A stretch of 64,000 nucleotides of DNA from Modestobacter sp. L9-4 (GCF_019112525.1 NZ_CP077800.1:1054001-1118000); one strand, 5' to 3'; shown: positions 34,790 through 44,680, counted from the stretch's first letter. Notes: generated from the sequence alone by a model not told the origin. Numbers and translations: made by a program.

Positions 34790-35827
34790 TCAGCGCGGGT
34801 CGGTCTCGCGGCCGGGGCGGGTGTGCGCCGGCCGCCGGATGCGCCGCCACCCGGTGCGGGGCGGACGGCGGGAGGGCCCGGTCAACCGCGCCCTGCGCAG
34901 CCGCAGCCGACGACGTCCGGCCGTGAGCGGCACCGCACCGGCCAGCCCGAGCACGTACGGGACGGCGAGCGCGGCCGCGCCCTGCACCGGCTGCTGGACG
35001 TCGCCCACGCCGGGCGCCGCCTGGCCCTGGGCCTGCTGCGGCTGGATGTGCGGTGCGTGCAGCACCCCGAACCGGTCGATCGGCCAGACGATCAGCGCGG
35101 CCTTGCCGATGACGTCGTCCACGGCGATGGTGCCGGCGTACTGGTCCTGCATGTGCGCCTTGGAGTCCGCCGACGCCGAGCGGTGGTCGCCCATCACCCA
35201 CAGCCGCCCCTCGGGGACGACGACCGGGCTGAACTCGCGGCCGGCCTGGCCACCGGCACCCAGCGGGGAGTTCTGGTAGATGTACGGCTCGTCCAGCGGC
35301 TGCCCGTCGACCAGCACCCGGCCCTCGGAGTCGCAGCACTCGACCGTCTGCCCGGCGGTGGCGATCACGCGCTTGACGTAGTCGTCCTCGCTCGGCGGCG
35401 CGACGCCGATGGCGCGGCCCACGGTCAGCAGCGCACCGGAGACCCAGTTGCCCGGCTCCGCGACCGAGATCTCCGGGGACCAGGTGTCGGGCCCGCGGAA
35501 CACCACGATGTCGCCGGGCCGCGGCTCGCCGAACCAGTAGGGCACCTTGTTGACCAGCACGCGGTCGCCGGTACAGCCGGTGCAGCCGTGCAGCGTCTGC
35601 TCCATCGACCCCGAGGGGATGAAGAAGGCCTGCACCAGGAAGGTCTTGACCACCAGCGCCAGCACGAAGGCGATCACCAGCAGCACCGGCAGCTCGCGCA
35701 GCAGGGAGCCCTTCTTCACCGCCGCGTGGTTGCCTCGACCGCTGGCAGCCGATGCCCCACCGGAGGCGGGGTCGGTGGGCTCGCCGGGACGGGGGTCGGC
35801 CGGCTCATCAGGCCCGTGCGTGCTCAT
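34790..35827 (-). CDS. lepB: Signal peptidase I
   Basis: Cleaves Sec and Tat signal peptides at the outer face of the membrane. 345 residues: a charged cytoplasmic start, membrane helix (LPVLLVIAFVLALVVKTFLV), catalytic Ser in IPSGSMEQTL, box with general-base Lys DDYVKRVIATAGQTV, and GDHRSASADSK. A second hydrophobic segment (VPYVLGLAGAVPLTA) and a very basic tail end the protein. Start ATG at 35827; a frame open to 36043 would run into the rplS terminator. Confidence 0.95.
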   Translation of the reverse strand: MSTHGPDEPADPRPGEPTDPASGGASAASGRGNHAAVKKGSLLRELPVLLVIAFVLALVVKTFLVQAFFIPSGSMEQTLHGCTGCTGDRVLVNKVPYWFGEPRPGDIVVFRGPDTWSPEISVAEPGNWVSGALLTVGRAIGVAPPSEDDYVKRVIATAGQTVECCDSEGRVLVDGQPLDEPYIYQNSPLGAGGQAGREFSPVVVPEGRLWVMGDHRSASADSKAHMQDQYAGTIAVDDVIGKAALIVWPIDRFGVLHAPHIQPQQAQGQAAPGVGDVQQPVQGAAALAVPYVLGLAGAVPLTAGRRRLRLRRARLTGPSRRPPRTGWRRIRRPAHTRPGRETDPR

Positions 35828-35900
35828 CACGGCCCAGCGTACGGTCCGCCGTCCCGGGCCACCGGCGACCCGCCCGCCGGCCGCGCCCGACCCGGAGACA

Positions 35901-35937
35901 CGACCGGCCCGGCTGCGGAGCGCAGCCGGGCCGGTCG
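35901..35937 (-). terminator. Hairpin after rplS
   Basis: Perfect 17-bp arms CGACCGGCCCGGCTGCG (35901-35917) and 35921-35937 with a 3-base loop, 15 bases after the rplS stop. This is one of the strongest hairpins in the window. Confidence 0.8.
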
Positions 35938-35951
35938 GGACGTGCAGTGGG

Positions 35952-36308
35952 TCAGCGGGAGACGATCTCGCGCTTCTCCTTGATCTTGGCCTTCTTGCCG
36001 CGCAGCTCGCGGAGGTAGTACAGCTTGGCCCGGCGGACGTCACCGCGGGTCAGGACCTCGATCTTCTCCAGCACGGGGGTGTGCACCGGGAAGGTGCGCT
36101 CCACGCCGACGCCGAAGCTGACCTTGCGGACGGTGAAGGTCTCGCGGATGCCGCCACCCTGGCGCCGGATGATCACGCCCTGGAACACCTGCACACGGGA
36201 GCGCGTGCCCTCGATGACCCGCACGTGCACCTTCACGGTGTCGCCGGGGCGGAAGGTGGGGATGTCGTCGCGCAGCGACACGTTGTCGAGGGCGTCCAGG
36301 GTGTTCAT
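35952..36308 (-). CDS. rplS: 50S ribosomal protein L19
   Basis: L19 sits at the 30S-50S interface. 118 residues, normal length: [49 protein letters not shown] and [17 protein letters not shown]. It is preceded by a 160-bp gap holding a structured leader and followed by a strong terminator, so it is probably a monocistronic transcript with its own control. Confidence 0.98.
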   Translation of the reverse strand: MNTLDALDNVSLRDDIPTFRPGDTVKVHVRVIEGTRSRVQVFQGVIIRRQGGGIRETFTVRKVSFGVGVERTFPVHTPVLEKIEVLTRGDVRRAKLYYLRELRGKKAKIKEKREIVSR

Positions 36309-36372
36309 CGCAGCAGTCCTCAGTTCTAGCGGAAAGTCGTCGTGGTACGGGCAGCGGTGTCCCGGTGCCTCA

Positions 36373-36419
36373 GTACCGGGTGGCTGCGCTCCACCGCCCG
36401 GTACGGGAGCGGAGCCACC
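36373..36419 (-). promoter_or_regulatory. rplS: Candidate structured leader of rplS
   Basis: Two interleaved inverted repeats: GTACCGGG (36373-36380) pairs with 36397-36404, and the 14-base arm 36379-36392 pairs with 36406-36419 with one mismatch. The order A-B-A'-B' is that of an H-type pseudoknot or of two exclusive hairpins. It lies about 65-110 bases upstream of the rplS ATG. L19 leader motifs are known in some other phyla; this one matches none that I can recall. Confidence 0.45.
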
Positions 36420-36468
36420 CCCGGGGTTCCCCCGGCGGCCTGCAGCAGCTCTCTACTGTGCCACATCT

Positions 36469-36966
36469 TCAGTCGACGATGCGTGGCGGCCCCGCCCAGG
36501 GGCTCGTCAGCACCTCCGGGAGCACCCGGGCCAGGGAGCCCGGCGCGAAGGACTGCGTGCTGGTGGCGAGCTCGTCGGCCGACCACCAGCGGTGCGGCTG
36601 GTCGGCGGCCAGCTCCTCGGCGGTGCGCCCGCTCGCGTCGACGGTGTGGACGACGCCCCGCAGCGCGAAGTAGGTCTCCCGGGAGTCGACGACGGTCTCC
36701 CCCCACGGCCACACGTGTCGGCGCAGCCACACCGGGCCCTCCAGCGCGGAGGGCTCGACGACCAGGCCCAACTCCTCGGCCAGCTCACGGACCGCAGCGG
36801 TGCGCAGGTCCTCGCCGTCCTCGACGCCACCGCCGGGGGTGTACCAGAAGCGCACCGGCGTCCCGGGCCGCGGCGCCGGCCCCCGCGAGCCCAGCAGCAG
36901 CACCCGCTGCTGCGGGTCGATCACCAGCACCCGGCTCGCCGGGCGCACCCAGGGTGCAGCGGTCAC
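36469..36966 (-). CDS. Nudix hydrolase
   Basis: 165 residues with a Nudix box spanning [20 protein letters not shown] and the following ELGL. Hydrolyses a nucleoside-diphosphate-linked compound; substrate unknown. The strand pattern and RWWSADELA near the end are those of MutT-like housecleaning enzymes. It overlaps the trmD stop by four bases (ATGA), so it is translated with trmD. Confidence 0.92.
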   Translation of the reverse strand: MTAAPWVRPASRVLVIDPQQRVLLLGSRGPAPRPGTPVRFWYTPGGGVEDGEDLRTAAVRELAEELGLVVEPSALEGPVWLRRHVWPWGETVVDSRETYFALRGVVHTVDASGRTAEELAADQPHRWWSADELATSTQSFAPGSLARVLPEVLTSPWAGPPRIVD

Positions 36967-37733
36967 GCCCGGCCCGGCGGGTCGGCGTCCAGGGCCGCCC
37001 GGTCAGCGGCGCCCAGGGCCCCCTCGGGGAGGGCGGCCAGCAGGTCGGGACGGCGGTCGGCGGTGCGCCGCAACGACTGCCCACGCCGCCAGCGGGCGAT
37101 CGCGGCGTGGTCGCCGGACAGCAGCACCGGCGGGACGTCGAGCCCCTGCCAGGAGGCGGGGCGGGTGTAGGACGGGCCCTCGAGCAGGCCGTCGGCGTGC
37201 GAGTCGAACTCCACGGAGTCGGTGTTGCCCACGACGCCGGGGATCAGCCGGGTGACCGCCTCGACCATGACCAGCACCGCGGACTCACCGCCGGCCAGCA
37301 CGTAGTCGCCGATCGAGACCTCCGAGACCGGCCCGGAGGACGCGGCCCAGTCGGCGACCCGCTGGTCGATGCCCTCGTAGCGGCCGCAGGCGAACACCAG
37401 ACCGGGCTCGGTGGCCCACTGCGCGGCCACCGCCTGGGTGAACGGGCGACCGGCCGGGGTGGGGACGACGAGCCGCGTCCCCGGCGGGCGCACCGCCTCG
37501 AGTGCCCGGCCCCAGGGCTCGGGGCGCATGACCATGCCGGGGCCGCCGCCGTACGGGGAGTCGTCGACCGTGCGGTGGACGTCGTCGGTCCACTGCCGCA
37601 GGTCGTGCACCCCGATCTCGACCAGCCCGCGCTGGGCTGCCTTGCCCAGCAGCGACTGGCCCAGCGGCGCGAGGTACTCGGGGAAGATCGTGAGGACGTC
37701 GACGCGGAAGGGCGTCCCGGGTCCGGCGCTCAC
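36963..37733 (-). CDS. trmD: tRNA (guanine-37-N1)-methyltransferase
   Basis: TrmD makes m1G37 in tRNAs, preventing +1 frameshifting. 256 residues: [15 protein letters not shown] at the start, [17 protein letters not shown], the SAM-knot [11 protein letters not shown] and [20 protein letters not shown], and the C-terminal helical domain. Overlaps rimM upstream and the Nudix gene downstream by four bases each, giving a coupled rimM-trmD-nudix set. Confidence 0.97.
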   Translation of the reverse strand: MSAGPGTPFRVDVLTIFPEYLAPLGQSLLGKAAQRGLVEIGVHDLRQWTDDVHRTVDDSPYGGGPGMVMRPEPWGRALEAVRPPGTRLVVPTPAGRPFTQAVAAQWATEPGLVFACGRYEGIDQRVADWAASSGPVSEVSIGDYVLAGGESAVLVMVEAVTRLIPGVVGNTDSVEFDSHADGLLEGPSYTRPASWQGLDVPPVLLSGDHAAIARWRRGQSLRRTADRRPDLLAALPEGALGAADRAALDADPPGRA

Positions 37734-38245
37734 AGGTCCAGGAGCCCCTCGGGCGGGTCGACGACCAGCCGCCCCGCCGCCAGGTCGACGGTGGGCACGA
37801 TGGCGCTCACGAACGGCACCAGCAGCTCCCCGCCGCCGGTGCGGGTCAGCACGAGCAGCTCGGTGCCCTCGTGCCGGACGCCGGTGACCTCACCGATCGG
37901 TGAGCCGTCGGGCAGCACCGCGGCCAGCCCGACCAGCTGGTGGTCGTAGAAGGAGTCGGGGTCCTCCAGCGGCGGCAGCTCCGCGAGCGGGACCAGCAGC
38001 ATGGTGTTGCGCAGCGCGTCGGCGGCCTCGCGGTCAGCGACGACCGTGCCGTCGGGCAGGGCGAGGGTGAGCAGCAGCGTGCCGCTGTGCCACCGGGCGG
38101 CCTCGACGGTGAGCGGGCCACGCGCGGCCGGCTCGGTGAGCAGCGCCGTCCCGGGGGCGAAGCGCAGGTCGGGGTCGTCGGTGCGGACCTCGACGGTGAC
38201 CTGACCACGGACACCGTGGGGCCGGCCGATGCGGCCGACCACCAC
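37730..38245 (-). CDS. rimM: 16S rRNA processing protein RimM
   Basis: RimM binds S19 and assists 30S head assembly. 171 residues: [20 protein letters not shown] (N-terminal beta barrel), then the PRC-barrel domain ([36 protein letters not shown]). GTG start at 38245 or the next GTG. Upstream codons as far as the khpA stop are also open, but only from a CTG. Overlaps trmD by 4 bp. Confidence 0.95.
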   Translation of the reverse strand: MVVGRIGRPHGVRGQVTVEVRTDDPDLRFAPGTALLTEPAARGPLTVEAARWHSGTLLLTLALPDGTVVADREAADALRNTMLLVPLAELPPLEDPDSFYDHQLVGLAAVLPDGSPIGEVTGVRHEGTELLVLTRTGGGELLVPFVSAIVPTVDLAAGRLVVDPPEGLLDL

Positions 38246-38289
38246 GGTGTCGGGGTCCTGCGGGGTGGCGCCAAGGGCGCCGGGAGTGC

Positions 38290-38526
38290 TCAGCGCCCGT
38301 CGGTGTCGACGACGTCGACCCGCAGGCCACGTCCACCGACACCGGTCATGACCTGGCGCAGCGCCTTGGCGGTGCGCCCGCCGCGGCCGATGACCTTGCC
38401 GAGGTCCTCGGGGTGGACCCGGACCTCGAGGGTCTTGCCACGCCGGCCGTTGACCAGGTCGACCACGACGTCGTCGGGGTTGTCGACGATGCCCTTGACC
38501 AGGTGCTCGAGCGCCTCTTCCAGCAC
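38290..38526 (-). CDS. khpA: KH-domain RNA-binding protein KhpA
   Basis: 78 residues, one KH domain with the GxxG loop in VIGRGGRTAKAL. KhpA with KhpB binds RNA and influences cell division and envelope functions in Gram-positive bacteria. It lies three bases after rpsP and before rimM, the common order rpsP-khpA-rimM-trmD. Start GTG/ATG at 38526. No other domain. Confidence 0.94.
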   Translation of the reverse strand: MLEEALEHLVKGIVDNPDDVVVDLVNGRRGKTLEVRVHPEDLGKVIGRGGRTAKALRQVMTGVGGRGLRVDVVDTDGR

Positions 38527-38529
38527 GTC

Positions 38530-39048
38530 TTACTCGGCGGGCGTCTCGGCGGCGGCAGCCGGCTCGGCCGCAGCCGGCTCAGCAGCGGCGACCGGGGCGT
38601 CGGCAGCCGGGGCGGCGTCAGCGGCCGGGGCAGCGTCGGCAGCCGGGGCAGCGTCGGCCTTGGGGGCGGCCTTCTTCTTCGGGGTGGTGGCGTCAGCAGC
38701 CGGCTCGCCCATGGCGGCGCGGGCGGCCTCCTCGTAGACGGCCTTCTTGTCGGCCTTGGGGGCCGCGACGAGCATGGGGGCCGGAGCCGGCTCGCCCTTG
38801 AACTTCTGCCAGTCGCCGGTCACCCGGAGGATGGCCCGCACGGCCTCGGTCGGCTGGGCGCCGACACCGAGCCAGTAGGCGGCGCGCTCGCCGTCGACCT
38901 CGATGAAGGACGGGTCCTCCTTCGGGTGGTACTTGCCGATCGTCTCGATCGAACGACCGTCACGCTTGGTGCGGGCGTCGGCGACGACGATGCGGTAGTA
39001 CGGCGCGCGCATCTTGCCCAGGCGCATGAGCTTGATCTTGGTGGCCAC
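38530..39048 (-). CDS. rpsP: 30S ribosomal protein S16 with long Ala/Pro tail
   Basis: 172 residues. The first about 85 are S16 ([50 protein letters not shown]). The rest is an Ala/Pro/Lys-rich extension with repeated APAADA units. E. coli S16 has 82 residues, so the tail doubles the protein. GTG start at 39048; the frame is open to 39405 but that part has no S16 sequence. First gene of the rpsP-khpA-rimM-trmD-nudix run. Confidence 0.96.
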   Translation of the reverse strand: MATKIKLMRLGKMRAPYYRIVVADARTKRDGRSIETIGKYHPKEDPSFIEVDGERAAYWLGVGAQPTEAVRAILRVTGDWQKFKGEPAPAPMLVAAPKADKKAVYEEAARAAMGEPAADATTPKKKAAPKADAAPAADAAPAADAAPAADAPVAAAEPAAAEPAAAAETPAE

Positions 39049-39175
39049 GAGTGTGGTGTGCCTTTCGAGCGTGTGTGGTTGCCCGCCGGACGGACGCGTG
39101 GGGATACGGCCGGGGCAGGGCGATGGACACGGGCGGGAACGGTGAGAGGGCCGCCACCACCGTGTTCGACCGACC

Positions 39176-39676
39176 ATGATGCCAGATGTGGCGCACGAGC
39201 ACGGACCCGAGCCCGGCGCGGACCTCCCGCAGGGGTCCGGTGCGAGCGTGCAGGCGGTGGCGGGCGGCGGGTTCCTCCACCACGTGGAGCTGTGGGTGCC
39301 CGACCTGGCGCGCGCCGAGCGGTCCTGGGGGTGGCTGCTCACCCGGCTGGGTGCCGAGCCGTTCCAGTCCTTCGAGCACGGCCGGTCCTGGCGCAGCGGT
39401 GACACCTACGTCGTCCTCGAGCAGTCACCCGCACTGACCGGCGACCGGCACGACCGCCGGTCCCCCGGGCTGAACCACCTGGCGTTCTGGGTTGACGACG
39501 ACCTCGACACCCTGGTCGCCGAGGCCCCGGCGCACGGCTGGACGCTGCTGTTCCCCGACCGGCACCCGTTCGCGGGCGGTCCGGACCACCGGGCCGCCTA
39601 CCTGGAGGACGCCGACGGCTACGAGGTGGAGCTCGTGTCCTCACCCGGGACCAGGAAGCCGCCCCAGCCGTCGTAG
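39176..39676 (+). CDS. VOC (glyoxalase/bleomycin-resistance fold) family protein
   Basis: 166 residues with one VOC module: [31 protein letters not shown], and [14 protein letters not shown] with the usual terminal metal-ligand Glu. His near residue 36, His near 102 and Glu near 151 suggest a metal site. Substrate unknown. Divergent from rpsP. Its last 58 bases overlap the convergent rraB gene. The first about 30 residues are unstructured, so the start may be later. Confidence 0.87.
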   Translation: MMPDVAHEHGPEPGADLPQGSGASVQAVAGGGFLHHVELWVPDLARAERSWGWLLTRLGAEPFQSFEHGRSWRSGDTYVVLEQSPALTGDRHDRRSPGLNHLAFWVDDDLDTLVAEAPAHGWTLLFPDRHPFAGGPDHRAAYLEDADGYEVELVSSPGTRKPPQPS

Positions 39677-39978
39677 CGACCGCCGTGCCGCCCGATGATG
39701 CCGACGACCTCGCGGGTGAAGGCGGCGGCCGTGGCGTGGTCGACCGCGGTCATCGCGCTGAACTCCAGCCAGACGGTGGCCAGCCGCCGGTACACCCCGT
39801 CGACCCGGTAACCGGCACGAGTGAGCTCCTCCCCCGCGGCCACCGCCGCCCTCCGCGAGCGGAAGGCGGCGGTGTGGTCGATCGGCCGCGGCGCGCCCAC
39901 CTGGTCACCGTGGCCCAGGTTGGCCTCGACGCTCTGCGCGGTCAGCTGCAGGTGCTCGGCGAGGGGGACCTCACGCAC
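39619..39978 (-). CDS. RraB-like ribonuclease E inhibitor family protein
   Basis: 119 residues. The C-terminal [18 protein letters not shown] matches the YDGWGTYFE segment of E. coli RraB (PF06877), which binds RNase E and alters its activity. The N-terminal part is shorter and less acidic than in E. coli. The start codon region overlaps the proS stop by eight bases, so it is likely co-transcribed with proS. The last 58 bases run antisense to the VOC gene end. Function inferred from family only. Confidence 0.78.
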   Translation of the reverse strand: MREVPLAEHLQLTAQSVEANLGHGDQVGAPRPIDHTAAFRSRRAAVAAGEELTRAGYRVDGVYRRLATVWLEFSAMTAVDHATAAAFTREVVGIIGRHGGRYDGWGGFLVPGEDTSSTS

Positions 39979-41719
39979 GGACGGCGGTGAGGACGGCGGT
40001 GGCGGCCTCGGCGACCGGCACCTCCGAGCGCTCGCCGGTGGCGCGGTCGCGCACCTCGATGACGCCCTCGGCCAGGCCGCGGCCCACCGTGACGATCGTC
40101 GGCATGCCCAGCAGCTCGGCGTCCTTGAACTTCACCCCGGGGCTGACCTTGGGCCGGTCGTCGAAGAGCACGGTCAGCCCGGCGGCGACGAGCTCACCGG
40201 CGAGCGTCTCGGCGTACTCGAGGACCGCGGCGTCCTTGCCGGTGGCGACCAGGTGGACGTCGGCCGGGGCGATCGACCGCGGCCAGACCAGGCCCAGCTC
40301 GTCGTGCATCGACTCGGCGATGGCGGCCACGGCCCGGGAGACCCCGACGCCGTAGGAGCCCATGGTGACGGTGACCAGCTTGCCGTTCTCGTCGAGCACC
40401 TTCAGGTCCAGCGCCTCGGCGAACTTGCGGCCCAGCTGGAAGATGTGGCCCATCTCCACGCCGCGGGCCAGCTCCAGCGGACCCGAGCCGTCCGGAGCGG
40501 GGTCACCTGCGCGCACCTCCGCGGCCTCGATGGTGCCGTCCCAGGTGAAGTCGCGACCGGCCACCAGGTCGAAGACGTGCTTGCCGTGCTCGTTGGCGCC
40601 GGTGATCCACCGCGTCCCCGGGACGACGCGCGGGTCGACCAGGTAACGGATGCCCGACTCGCTCTCGGCGCCCAGCACCTGCGGGCCGATGTAGCCCTTG
40701 ACGAGTGCGGGGTTGCCGGCGAAGTCGGTGAAGGGCTCCACCTCCGAGGGGTGGACGACGGCCTCGAGGCGCTTGGCGTCGACCTCCCGGTCACCGGGCA
40801 GGCCGATGACGAGCGGCTCCCGCGTGCCGTCGGGGTGCACGAGCGTGACCACGACGTTCTTCAGCGTGTGCGCGGCGGTGTACCCGGCGTCGGGGAACCG
40901 CTCGTCCGCCACCGCGACCAGCGAGGCGATGGTCGGGGTGTCGGGGGTGTCCTCGACGTGCGCGTCGGGCAGGCCGTCGAACGGGACGGCGTCCGGGACG
41001 ACGGTGGTGACCGCCTCGACGTTGGCCGCGTAGCCGCCGGGCGAGCGGACGAAGGTGTCCTCCCCGATCTCGGTCGGGTGCAGGAACTCCTCACTCGCCG
41101 ATCCGCCCATGGCACCCGACATCGCCGCGACGATCACGTAGTCCAGGCCCAGCCGGTCGAAGATCCTGATGTAGGCGTCGCGGTGCGCCTGGTACGAACG
41201 CTCGAGGCCGGCGTCGTCCACGTCGAAGGAGTAGCTGTCCTTCATGGTGAACTCGCGGCCGCGGAACAGCCCGGCCCGGGGCCGCGCCTCATCCCGGTAC
41301 TTGGTCTGGATCTGGTACAGCGAGACCGGCAGGTCCTTGTAGGAGCCGTAGAGGTCCTTCACCAGGAGCGTGAACATCTCCTCGTGCGTGGGGCCGAGCA
41401 GGAAGTCGTTGCCCCGGCGGTCCTTGAGGCGGAAGAGGTTGTCGCCGTACTCGGTCCAGCGGCCGGTCGCCTCGTAGGGCTCGCGCGGCAGCAGCGCGGG
41501 GAAGTGCACCTCCTGCGCGCCCATCGCGTCCATCTCCTCGCGGACGATGCGCTCGACGTTCCGGAACACCCGCCAGCCCAGCGGCAGCCAGGTGAAGCCC
41601 CCGGGCGCCGCGCGCCGGATGTAGCCGCCGCGGGCGAGCAGGCGGTGACTGGGGACCTCGGCATCGGCCGGGTCGTCGCGCAGGGTGCGCAGGAACAGGG
41701 AGGACATCCGAAGGAGCAC
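39971..41719 (-). CDS. proS: Prolyl-tRNA synthetase
   Basis: Class II synthetase, bacterial type. 582 residues: motif 1 region [20 protein letters not shown], motif 2 [21 protein letters not shown], a central editing (INS) domain near 230-400, motif 3 [16 protein letters not shown], and the anticodon-binding domain. GTG at 41719 ([12 protein letters not shown]) aligns with the M. tuberculosis start as I recall it; an ATG four codons later is possible. In M. tuberculosis proS adjoins the Rv2843-Rv2844 genes; here it is about 35 kb away from them. Confidence 0.97.
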   Translation of the reverse strand: MLLRMSSLFLRTLRDDPADAEVPSHRLLARGGYIRRAAPGGFTWLPLGWRVFRNVERIVREEMDAMGAQEVHFPALLPREPYEATGRWTEYGDNLFRLKDRRGNDFLLGPTHEEMFTLLVKDLYGSYKDLPVSLYQIQTKYRDEARPRAGLFRGREFTMKDSYSFDVDDAGLERSYQAHRDAYIRIFDRLGLDYVIVAAMSGAMGGSASEEFLHPTEIGEDTFVRSPGGYAANVEAVTTVVPDAVPFDGLPDAHVEDTPDTPTIASLVAVADERFPDAGYTAAHTLKNVVVTLVHPDGTREPLVIGLPGDREVDAKRLEAVVHPSEVEPFTDFAGNPALVKGYIGPQVLGAESESGIRYLVDPRVVPGTRWITGANEHGKHVFDLVAGRDFTWDGTIEAAEVRAGDPAPDGSGPLELARGVEMGHIFQLGRKFAEALDLKVLDENGKLVTVTMGSYGVGVSRAVAAIAESMHDELGLVWPRSIAPADVHLVATGKDAAVLEYAETLAGELVAAGLTVLFDDRPKVSPGVKFKDAELLGMPTIVTVGRGLAEGVIEVRDRATGERSEVPVAEAATAVLTAVRA

Positions 41720-41800
41720 GGGTGGAGTCTCCCAGGCGGCCCGGGACCGACGTCCACGGGTTTGCCGGGCCGCCGGGACCACGCCGGGCTCAGGCCGGGA

Positions 41801-41971
41801 TCAGGCCGGTTCGGGCACGCCACCCGGGTCGCCACCCGGGTCACCGGGCGTCGGCTCGATCGGGGCCGGCGGCAGCTCCTCGGGCGCGTCGGGCAACAGC
41901 TCACCCGGGTCGTCGGGGATCGGCGTGGTCGGGTCGATCAGGGGCTCCGGCTCAGGGAGTGGCGACACCAT
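41801..41971 (-). CDS. Small acidic Pro-rich protein
   Basis: A possible 56-residue protein (starts MVSPLPEPEPLIDPTT, ends GDPGGVPEPA), rich in Pro, Asp and Glu, with no Cys and no membrane segment. No family recognised. No clear ribosome binding site precedes the ATG, and the frame stays open far upstream because of codon bias, so the call rests on position in an otherwise empty 300-bp gap and on the protein-like acidic composition. Confidence 0.4.
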   Translation of the reverse strand: MVSPLPEPEPLIDPTTPIPDDPGELLPDAPEELPPAPIEPTPGDPGGDPGGVPEPA

Positions 41972-42024
41972 CCGGCCAGTGAACCAGCGTCCGGCCGTCC
42001 GCGACAGGCCGGACGCGGACCGGC

Positions 42025-43110
42025 TCAGGCGACGACGACGCCGCGCAGCACGGTCCGCCGGGGCCGGGCGAGCGTGTCCAGGTCGGTGCGCGGGTCGCTG
42101 TCGTAGACGACGAGGTCGGCCGGCGCCCCCTCGACGATGCCCGGCAGCCCGAGCCACTCTCGTGCGGCCCACGACCCGGCGGCCAGTGCCGCCTGGGCCG
42201 GCAACCCCGCGGCGTGCAGTGCCCGGATCTCCTCGGCGACCACCCCGTGCTCGATGCCGCCCCCGGCGTCGGTGCCGGCGAACACCGGGACCCCGGCGTC
42301 GTAGGCGGCCCGCACGACGGCCCCGGAGCCCGCGTACAGCCGCCGCATCGTGGAGGCGTAGGCCGGGAACCGGGCCTCCCCCGCGTCCGCGAACCCGGGG
42401 AAGTTCTCCACGTTGACCAGCGTCGGGACGACGGCGGTGCCCCGGGCGGCCATCTGCCCGACCAGCTCCTCGGTCAGCCCCGTGCCGTGCTCGATGCAGT
42501 CGATGCCGGCGCCGATGAGCGCGGGCAGCGCATCGGTGCCGAAGGTGTGGGCGGTGACCCGGGCACCCTCCTCGTGCGCGGCGGCGATCGCGGCGGCGAG
42601 CACGTCGTCGGGCCACTCCGGGGCGAGGTCGCCGACGCCGCGGTCGATCCAGTCCCCCACCAGCTTCACCCAGCCGTCGCCGGCCCGGGCCTGCACGCGC
42701 ACCTGGGCGACGAGCTCCTCGGGCTCCAGCTCGATCGCCAGGTCGCGGATGTACCGGCGGGTGGCGGCCAGGTGCCGGCCGGCCCGCACGATCCGCGGCA
42801 GGTCGTCGAAGTCGTCGAGCGCCCGGGTGTCGACCGGTGACCCGCAGTCGCGCAGGGCCAGCACGCCGGCGGCCCGCTCGACCAGCGCCTGCTCCCGCTG
42901 CCCGGCCAGGTCGGTCACGTGCCCACCGCCGAGGGCGATGCCCACGTGGCAGTGCGCGTCGACCAGCCCGGGCAGCAGGTACCCGCCCCGGCTGACGGTC
43001 TCGGCACCCGGCACCCGCTCGAAGGTGATCCGCCCGCCGCTGACCCACAGCTCACGGTGCTCGCCCTCGGGGAGGACGACCCCGGACAGGTGCAACGCGG
43101 GGGCGGTCAC
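42025..43110 (-). CDS. Amidohydrolase family metal-dependent hydrolase
   Basis: 361 residues with the amidohydrolase metal motifs: DAHCHVG, VTAHTFGTDAL, CIEHGTG and GTDAGGGIEHG, ending with the usual composite beta-sandwich (ADLVVYDSDP). It resembles imidazolonepropionase-like hydrolases. The metal ligands look complete; the substrate cannot be named. It is four bases after ffh on the same strand, as Rv2915c is beside ffh in M. tuberculosis, so the linkage is conserved although no functional link is obvious. Confidence 0.9.
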   Translation of the reverse strand: MTAPALHLSGVVLPEGEHRELWVSGGRITFERVPGAETVSRGGYLLPGLVDAHCHVGIALGGGHVTDLAGQREQALVERAAGVLALRDCGSPVDTRALDDFDDLPRIVRAGRHLAATRRYIRDLAIELEPEELVAQVRVQARAGDGWVKLVGDWIDRGVGDLAPEWPDDVLAAAIAAAHEEGARVTAHTFGTDALPALIGAGIDCIEHGTGLTEELVGQMAARGTAVVPTLVNVENFPGFADAGEARFPAYASTMRRLYAGSGAVVRAAYDAGVPVFAGTDAGGGIEHGVVAEEIRALHAAGLPAQAALAAGSWAAREWLGLPGIVEGAPADLVVYDSDPRTDLDTLARPRRTVLRGVVVA

Positions 43111-43114
43111 CGGA

Positions 43115-44680
43115 TCAGCGGCCCTGGTCCTTGAACTGGCTGAAGTCCAGCTTGCTCAGGTCCGGGAGCGCCTGGCCCGGCGGCAGGCCCGGCACCCCAC
43201 CCGGCATCCCGCCGGGGAGCTGCCCGGGGAAGCCCGCGCCGCCCATCGCACCGGGAGCGCCGATCGCGCGCCGGGCGGGGGCCTTCTTGCCCTTCTTGCC
43301 CTTGCCGCGGGAGGCCGCTGCCTGCTGCTGCCGGCCGCGGGCCTTCTTCGACATGGGGCCCATCCCGGGCATGCCCATGCTGCCGGCCATCTGGCCCATC
43401 ATCTTCTGGGCCTGGCCGAAGCGCTCCAGCAGCTGGTTGACGTCGGTGACGCTGACCCCGGAGCCGTTGGCGATGCGCACCCGGCGCGAGGCGTTGATGA
43501 TCTTCGGGGTGACCCGCTCGGCGGGGGTCATCGACCGGATGATCGCCGCGGTGCGGTCGAGGTCGCGGTCGTCGACCTGCTTGAGCTGCTCCTTCATCGC
43601 CCCTGCACCGGGCAGCATGCCGAGCAGGTTCGCGATCGGGCCCATCTTGCGGATGGCGAGCATCTGCTCGAGGAAGTCCTCGAGGGTGAAGCCCTCGCGG
43701 CTGGCCAGCTTGCCGGCCATCTTCTCGGCCTGGTCGGCGTCGAAGGCCTGCTCGGCCTGCTCGATCAGGGTGAGGACGTCGCCCATGCCGAGGATGCGCG
43801 AGGCCATCCGCTCGGGGTGGAAGACGTCGAACTCGGTCAGCTTCTCGCCGGTCGAGGCGAACATGATCGGCTGGCCGGTGACGTGCCGGACCGACAGTGC
43901 GGCACCACCGCGGGCGTCGCCGTCGAGCTTGGTGAGCACGACACCGGAGAAGCCGACGCCGTCCTGGAACGCCAGCGCCGTGTTGACGGCGTCCTGGCCG
44001 ATCATCGCGTCGACGACGAACAGCGTCTCGTCGGGTGAGACGGCGTCGCGGATGCCGGCGGCCTGGGCCATCAGCTCGGCGTCGATGCCCAGCCGGCCGG
44101 CGGTGTCGACCACCACGACGTCGTGCATGGTGCGCCGGGCGTGCTCGATGGAATCCCGGGCGACGGCGATCGGGTCGCCCACCCCGTTGCCCGGCGCGGG
44201 CGCGTAGACGTCGACGCCGGCCTGACCGGCGACCACCGACAGCTGCTGCACGGCGTTGGGGCGCTGCAGGTCGCAGGCCACCAGCAGCGGGGTGTGCCCC
44301 TGCGCCTTGAGCCAGCGGCCGAGCTTGCCGGCCAGCGTGGTCTTGCCGGCACCCTGCAGACCGGCCAGCATGATCACCGTCGGCGACTGCTTGGCGTAGC
44401 GGATGCGGCGGGTCTCCCCGCCCAGGATGTCGACGAGCTCCTCGTTGACGATCTTGATCATCTGCTGCGCGGGGTTCAGCGCACCGGAGACCTCCGAGCC
44501 ACGGGCCCGCTCCTTGACCGAGGCGATGAACGACCGGACGACGGGCAGGGCGACGTCGGCCTCGAGCAGCGCGATCCGGATCTCGCGCGCGGTGGCGTCG
44601 ATGTCCTCGTCGGAGAGCCGGCCCTTGCCGCGCAGGCCGGTGAAGACCTTGTCCAGGCGGTCGGAGAGGGTCTCGAACAC
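43115..44680 (-). CDS. ffh: Signal recognition particle protein
   Basis: Ffh binds signal sequences on nascent chains and, with FtsY, delivers them to SecYEG. 521 residues: N domain (FETLSDRLDKVFTGLRGKG), G domain with GLQGAGKTTLAGKLG, DTAGRLGID and TKLDGDARGGAAL, then a Met-rich M domain (GMPGMGPMSKKARGRQQQ). The Gly/Pro/Met-rich tail is somewhat extended. GTG start at 44680. ftsY lies 8 kb away. No SRP RNA gene was seen. Confidence 0.97.
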   Translation of the reverse strand: MFETLSDRLDKVFTGLRGKGRLSDEDIDATAREIRIALLEADVALPVVRSFIASVKERARGSEVSGALNPAQQMIKIVNEELVDILGGETRRIRYAKQSPTVIMLAGLQGAGKTTLAGKLGRWLKAQGHTPLLVACDLQRPNAVQQLSVVAGQAGVDVYAPAPGNGVGDPIAVARDSIEHARRTMHDVVVVDTAGRLGIDAELMAQAAGIRDAVSPDETLFVVDAMIGQDAVNTALAFQDGVGFSGVVLTKLDGDARGGAALSVRHVTGQPIMFASTGEKLTEFDVFHPERMASRILGMGDVLTLIEQAEQAFDADQAEKMAGKLASREGFTLEDFLEQMLAIRKMGPIANLLGMLPGAGAMKEQLKQVDDRDLDRTAAIIRSMTPAERVTPKIINASRRVRIANGSGVSVTDVNQLLERFGQAQKMMGQMAGSMGMPGMGPMSKKARGRQQQAAASRGKGKKGKKAPARRAIGAPGAMGGAGFPGQLPGGMPGGVPGLPPGQALPDLSKLDFSQFKDQGR

